Shown one piece after another: positions 20,579 through 24,348 of a DNA stretch of 24,348 nucleotides; position 1 is the first letter of the stretch, and the number at the start of each line of letters is the position of its first letter. The translations under genes and the position numbers were made by a program. The notes below the pieces were generated by a model. That model saw nothing but the letters and a program-made list of their open reading frames with translations. It did no database searches and had not been told where the DNA came from. The DNA is from Gnetum montanum. Taxonomy: Eukaryota; Streptophyta; Gnetopsida; Gnetales; Gnetaceae. Location of the stretch: NCBI GenBank assembly GCA_015680685.1, contig MNCI01005178.1, positions 216,303 to 240,650 on the forward strand, given 5' to 3'.

Positions 20579-21456
20579 TTAAATGGTCCTAGGTCGTGGA
20601 GGCTCCTAAGGCTCTGAAGAACCTTCTCCTACTTCAAGTGCACATGCTGGTTGAGGTGGTTGTGATTATCTTACGGTAGCTGCAAATTCTAGTGGAAGAC
20701 AAAAGGCATCCAATAGTGCCTTCATCTTCTCCTCCTCACTTTTGGGATCATTCATGGTCCACGCCACATCATGAATGTGGGCTAGTGTGGGAACATCCCA
20801 AGGATAAGGCATTGCAGGGAACGACTCCTTCACATTGATAAATTAGGTAGCGAAAAGTTTGCATTCAATATCAAACACCCTTACTACATTCTATAGCACT
20901 TGGTAGTCACTCAATCTCTTGGCCAAGTTCTTAGTTGTAGACCATTGATTCATGAAGTGCTGCCTAAGAACATCGAGTTCTACATTTGCCACATCAAGCT
21001 TCTACTTGGCGTCCTTGTGGTACTTGAACTTAGCTTCGTACAAAAAGTATGAATTGGACACCTATTTCTCTAATTTAGACCGCATTTGTTCATTAGTTAG
21101 CATCACCAAATTTGCACAAAAAAGATTAGTAAGCTCCATGTACTTTGTCATCTCCTCAATTTGTAGCTCCTTCATGTGGATCTCCACCTTGTTGTATTCA
21201 TTGAGTCCATCAAAGATAGGCTACCAAACATCACCTCCTCACTTGGGTTGCTAGAGGGATGCATTAACTTTCACCTTTATCATCTGAATATGTTTTTCAT
21301 TGATTTCTTTCTATAGACCATCTTAATCTTTGTAGTGACTTTTAACTTTCTCAAATTTGAGAGCCTCATTTTTCCAAGCAACTACCTCTATTACAAATTT
21401 TTGGCAAAGGGCTCAGACTTCATCCATGGAGATATTTCTAAGTTTAGGCCTAGACC
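20579..21456 (-). pseudogene. E3 3'-proximal ORF relic (about 290 codons)
   Basis: One unbroken reading frame, with no frameshift but about a dozen stops, runs from about 21456 to TAA at 20581-20579. It shares EEMxxYMEL, LxMLT, VFDIECKLF and the PW..P to AWTMN block with E4. Composition is Lys/Glu-rich and helical, with heptad-like stretches, then a Pro-containing segment (MPYPWDVPT), and a GEGSSEP tail. It lies between the element interior and the 3' UTR. That is where some plant Ty3/gypsy elements carry extra or env-like ORFs, but I see no signal peptide, membrane segment or known domain. The 5' end is cut at the junction with E2. Confidence 0.6.
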
Positions 21457-22130
21457 ATAGCGAAACTCTGGCAGTTTTTCCTCTCTAGAGATAGAATAAT
21501 TTCCATGTGCCTACAGTAGGAGCTCCAAAGTGAACGGATCTTTATTCGAGCAAATATTGTACCTGAACACAAGTTTGTGTACAGAAATAAAGACGAACTT
21601 CTTGGATAAACCTTGCAGTGCATGGACTAAGTTAAATAGGAATTTATTTATTGTTAATGTTTAAATGCTTTATTACTTCATTAAATCTCTCTCAACCCTT
21701 CTCTCCTAGTTTAGTGCATTCAGTACGACCGCTTCGAGCACGTGCGTTATGCTTGGTAATCCCAACAACGAATAGTGTTTGGTAATCCCAAAAAGTTGCA
21801 TTGGTTCAGGGTGTGAACGGTAAGTGGGAATGGATACTAATGCTAGGTTAATTAAGGCTTAGTTAGTTAGTTAAAGTTAGTTAATTAGTCTCTTCACCCT
21901 TCACCTCATTAGCATAGGAGATAAAATAGAAAAGATATAAAAATCACATACCTCAAACTTACTTAACCATACAACTGTGACAAATACAAGTAAGTCTAGG
22001 AAGACAACAAATGATTAACCTTAAGTGTTCTATGAGGCGTGTAGGCACTTAGTTTGCAGAGTTTGACTGGATCGCGCATGTAGCACTCGTATTCGTATGG
22101 TTGAGTGTAGGGGTACCTTGCCACTCATCA
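21457..22130 (+). repeat. E2 left LTR, 5'-truncated
   Basis: Begins abruptly around TAGCGAAACTCTGGCAG (R region), with no TGATGA terminus, U3 or TATA box. It includes ACAGAAATAAAGACG as the poly(A) region and ends GTATGGTTGAGTGTAGG...ACTCATCA, the family terminus. Confidence 0.82.
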
Positions 22131-22131
22131 T

Positions 22132-22149
22132 TAGTGTCGTTGCCGGGGA
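22132..22149 (+). other. E2 primer-binding site (tRNA-Asp)
   Basis: TAGTGTCGTTGCCGGGGA matches the complement of the plant tRNA-Asp 3' end at 15 of 18 positions, one base after the LTR. All three mismatches are transitions. This type of primer site is known from plant Ty3/gypsy lineages such as Athila. Confidence 0.82.
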
Positions 22150-22276
22150 CTAAGTTGTTTGTGCGCTAAGTAGAACATAGAAAATCATCCACATCGTTGG
22201 GAAGCTTAAACGAACCCTTAGGGTTAATCAGAAGAAAAATTATATAATGGTTAATTAGCACACTGAATAAGACACA

Positions 22277-24348
22277 ATGTCTTCTTCTTCAAACAAGAGC
22301 ACTTCACCATCTAGGGATCACACTAGAGACAGTCGACGGCACCAAACACAGAATCAAAAACCGCTAGTTCCTCAATAGTATCAGGTGGTATATACTCATC
22401 ACAATGAGTATATACTCAATTTTACCTTTATCCTCCATCAGGATGAACAACTGCGTTGGAGAGACTTGCAAGGTAACATAGTTTTACCTCCAGATCGAGC
22501 AGTCCTTAACATGCTTCTTCGTGCTCTTGCATAGATAGGCATGACAGAATTATATGCTAAATACGTTGCAGAAGATTATGACATAAGGGATTACGATCCC
22601 ACAGCTGCGCAACATCTAAGGGACTCGAGGCAGGAGATCCACCATACATCGTTGAAGGGCAAAGGACCCCACAATGCTTCGCCCATCATAAGAAAAGTTA
22701 AGGGTGGTGAACCTATCTTAACAGGTTCTCCATCAAATGATGTTCCCCCTCCTAATGATAGTGAGGAGGTAAGGTATCAGAACCTACGCTCCACGATACA
22801 CAACCCTGGTTCTGATTCCCACGAATACCAAGTGTTCACTGAGGGAACACAAGCACAAGATAAGGGTAAGCATTCGAATCATCATCATGATCGGGGTCGG
22901 GATCACTGAAGAGAAGGTAGGAGACATCGCCATGATGATGGCTCTCATTCTTCTTCCCCTTCATCACATCATTCACTCTCTCCTTCCACATCAGGATGCA
23001 GTCACAAAGAGCACAACGGTGAGGATAAGGGTAAGCAAAATGAGAGACCTCAACGAAAGGGTCGAGAGCAAGGACGAGGGCACTCTAGAGAGTCAAGGCA
23101 TGAAAGAAGGGAAAGTAGGGAACCACGTAGGCATCATAGACGTCATGAGAGAGATGATCATGATGAACCCCTACTTGCCACCCGAAGTATGTTAGATATT
23201 ATGGAGGCTGTGAGGATACCTACAAAGCATCAAAAGGACAGTCGGATCTAGAGACTAGACATGAACAATATCCCATGGTTTGAAGGGGGATACAATGCTG
23301 ATCCGCAAAATCACTTACAGGCATTCCACGATGCCTGCACCTTGCAAAATATTGAAAATGAGTGGTAGAAACTAAAGTTGTTTCCTAGGACACTCATAAA
23401 AGAAGTAGAGAGTTGGTACCAGTTCTTAGGGTCGGAAATCATTAGGAGGTGGAGTATAATGTTAGAACTATTCAACGATAAATATCAAATGTACTCCAGA
23501 GTGTCCAACTTGCGTAAGCAGATCCAAGATGGAAGCAGGGTAATCATGAACCCTTGGATGCTACCATGGGCCGATATTATACATTTCTACATCATTTCCC
23601 GAGCCATGGTTACACACAACGGGATCAACTACGCCACCTTGTAGATGGGCTAAGACATGAAACCAGGAGAACCCTTGGGAAATATGCCCAAGGGAGATTA
23701 TCAGAACTTAGGTCCCATGAAATTCATTGATTGTTGGAGCAAGTAGCTAAAGAAGAAGGGGAGCTACGGAAAAGAGAAAGCACGGAAGAATATAACCGCG
23801 ATCCTTCCCTCCGAAAGAAGGGAGTGAGATTTTGTGATGAAGAGGATGAGTCACCACTTGAAGAGTTGGTGAATAGAAAAACCTTGCCGCTTCAAAAATT
23901 AACAACAGAAGTGTTGGCTAAGGTAGATGAAATATGGAGCTCCTTAGATAGTAAAATTGAAACTATCCCGAAAATCGTAGAGGATTCTAAGGAGGAATGA
24001 AGTAGTGACCATGACAAGAAAAAGCGGAGAGATTCAGGCCATGCACGTGACAAGGGTAAGGGAAAAATGACTATCGCCAATGAGGTTGTGGATTCTAACA
24101 TGGACAATGATGGTGGATGTGAGATCTGCCAATATGACCATCTTAAAGGATGTTGCCCAATAATCTCACATCTGCAAGAGCCCGGGGTGTATGCACTGAA
24201 CCCAAGACTTAACAGACGGCAAGCACCCTATCGGTTACCTTATCCCTAAGGTAACCCGAGGCAGTTCCACCAACCGTTAACGTATTATCCAAGTGGAACT
24301 CCGCCACAACCTATCAGGCAACACTAGCAGTGGCAACACCCATAGTCA
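22277..24348 (+). pseudogene. E2 gag pseudogene (runs off the window)
   Basis: From ATG 22277 one frame can be followed to about 23520 through a handful of stops, several explained by CAG-to-TAG or CGA-to-TGA. It shifts to another frame before 23731. An Arg/Ser/His-rich N-terminal region lies at 22850-23180. The retrotrans_gag core at 23260-23520 has FEGGYNADPQNHLQAFHDAC, KLKLFPRTL, SWYQFL and LFNDKYQ. A charged helical segment runs 23731-23997. A CCHC knuckle at 24118-24156 (CEICQYDH then GCC) is intact, followed by a Pro/Tyr/Gln-rich tail. Stops and a frameshift make it non-functional. Any pol would lie beyond the window. Confidence 0.85.

Larger units (their letters stand above)
21457..24348 (+). 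mobile_element. E2: 5' part of a Ty3/gypsy-like element, truncated by window end
   Basis: A partial LTR (21457-22130, U3 missing), a tRNA-Asp-type primer site, and a gag pseudogene that runs to the window edge. It is plus-oriented and abuts the cut-off E3 ORF. It is less decayed than E1. Its interior aligns with E1's in order and content, so the two belong to one family although their LTR subfamilies differ. Confidence 0.82.

Noticed and set aside
20952-21254. 100-codon plus-strand frame
   Set aside because: It is antisense to the E3 3'-proximal ORF relic, which shares motifs with E4. The plus-strand frame has no such support.
23892-24107. 71-codon minus-strand frame
   Set aside because: Antisense shadow of the E2 gag helical segment.

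Overview
The window looks like nuclear DNA from a land plant with a large, repeat-rich genome. It is AT-rich. It holds one intron-containing plant housekeeping gene, and most of the rest is decayed LTR retrotransposon with tRNA-Asp-type primer sites. A gymnosperm or other large-genome plant would fit, but the species cannot be fixed from sequence alone. Nothing bacterial (operons, CRISPR, IS elements) is present.

Layout. 1-2841: AT-rich, gene-poor sequence with one 62-bp tandem duplication. 2842-8288, minus strand: a complete nine-exon gene for a uridine/inosine nucleoside hydrolase (URH1-like). Splicing nine GT-AG exons gives exactly 336 codons including the stop, and the catalytic and calcium-binding residues I could place by family knowledge are all kept. 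Intron 3 alone is 2.65 kb. 8911-9630: a minisatellite of about eight 75-115-bp units lying 0.6 kb upstream of the start codon. 9631-10084: nothing recognisable.

From about 10085 to the end is a nest of related Ty3/gypsy-like elements, named here E1-E4. E4 (plus, 10085-about 11600) keeps a dead 3'-proximal ORF, a duplicated 3' UTR, a polypurine tract and the start of an LTR. E3 (minus) has its 3' LTR cut in two (12339-12826 and 19934-20319), with its 3' internal region and the same 3'-proximal ORF at 20579-21456. E1 (plus, 12827-19933) sits inside that LTR, flanked by a perfect 5-bp target duplication AAATT. It has two LTRs, a decayed primer site, a gag pseudogene and no visible pol. E2 (plus, about 21457 to the window end) has a 5'-truncated LTR, a good tRNA-Asp primer site and a better preserved gag pseudogene that runs off the window.

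Two single Ns (13654 and 17661) look like contig joins. The second is flanked by a near-perfect 66-bp duplication. The first lies where E1's 5' LTR changes into a CpG-rich LTR piece of another subfamily. Structures that cross these Ns should be treated with caution.

The most interesting material is the family-specific 3'-proximal ORF shared by E3 and E4, the cluster of GATATC palindromes placed just upstream of an LTR TATA box, and the loss of all the zinc-knuckle cysteines in E1 gag by parallel Cys-to-Tyr changes. The nucleoside hydrolase is the only intact gene supported here.
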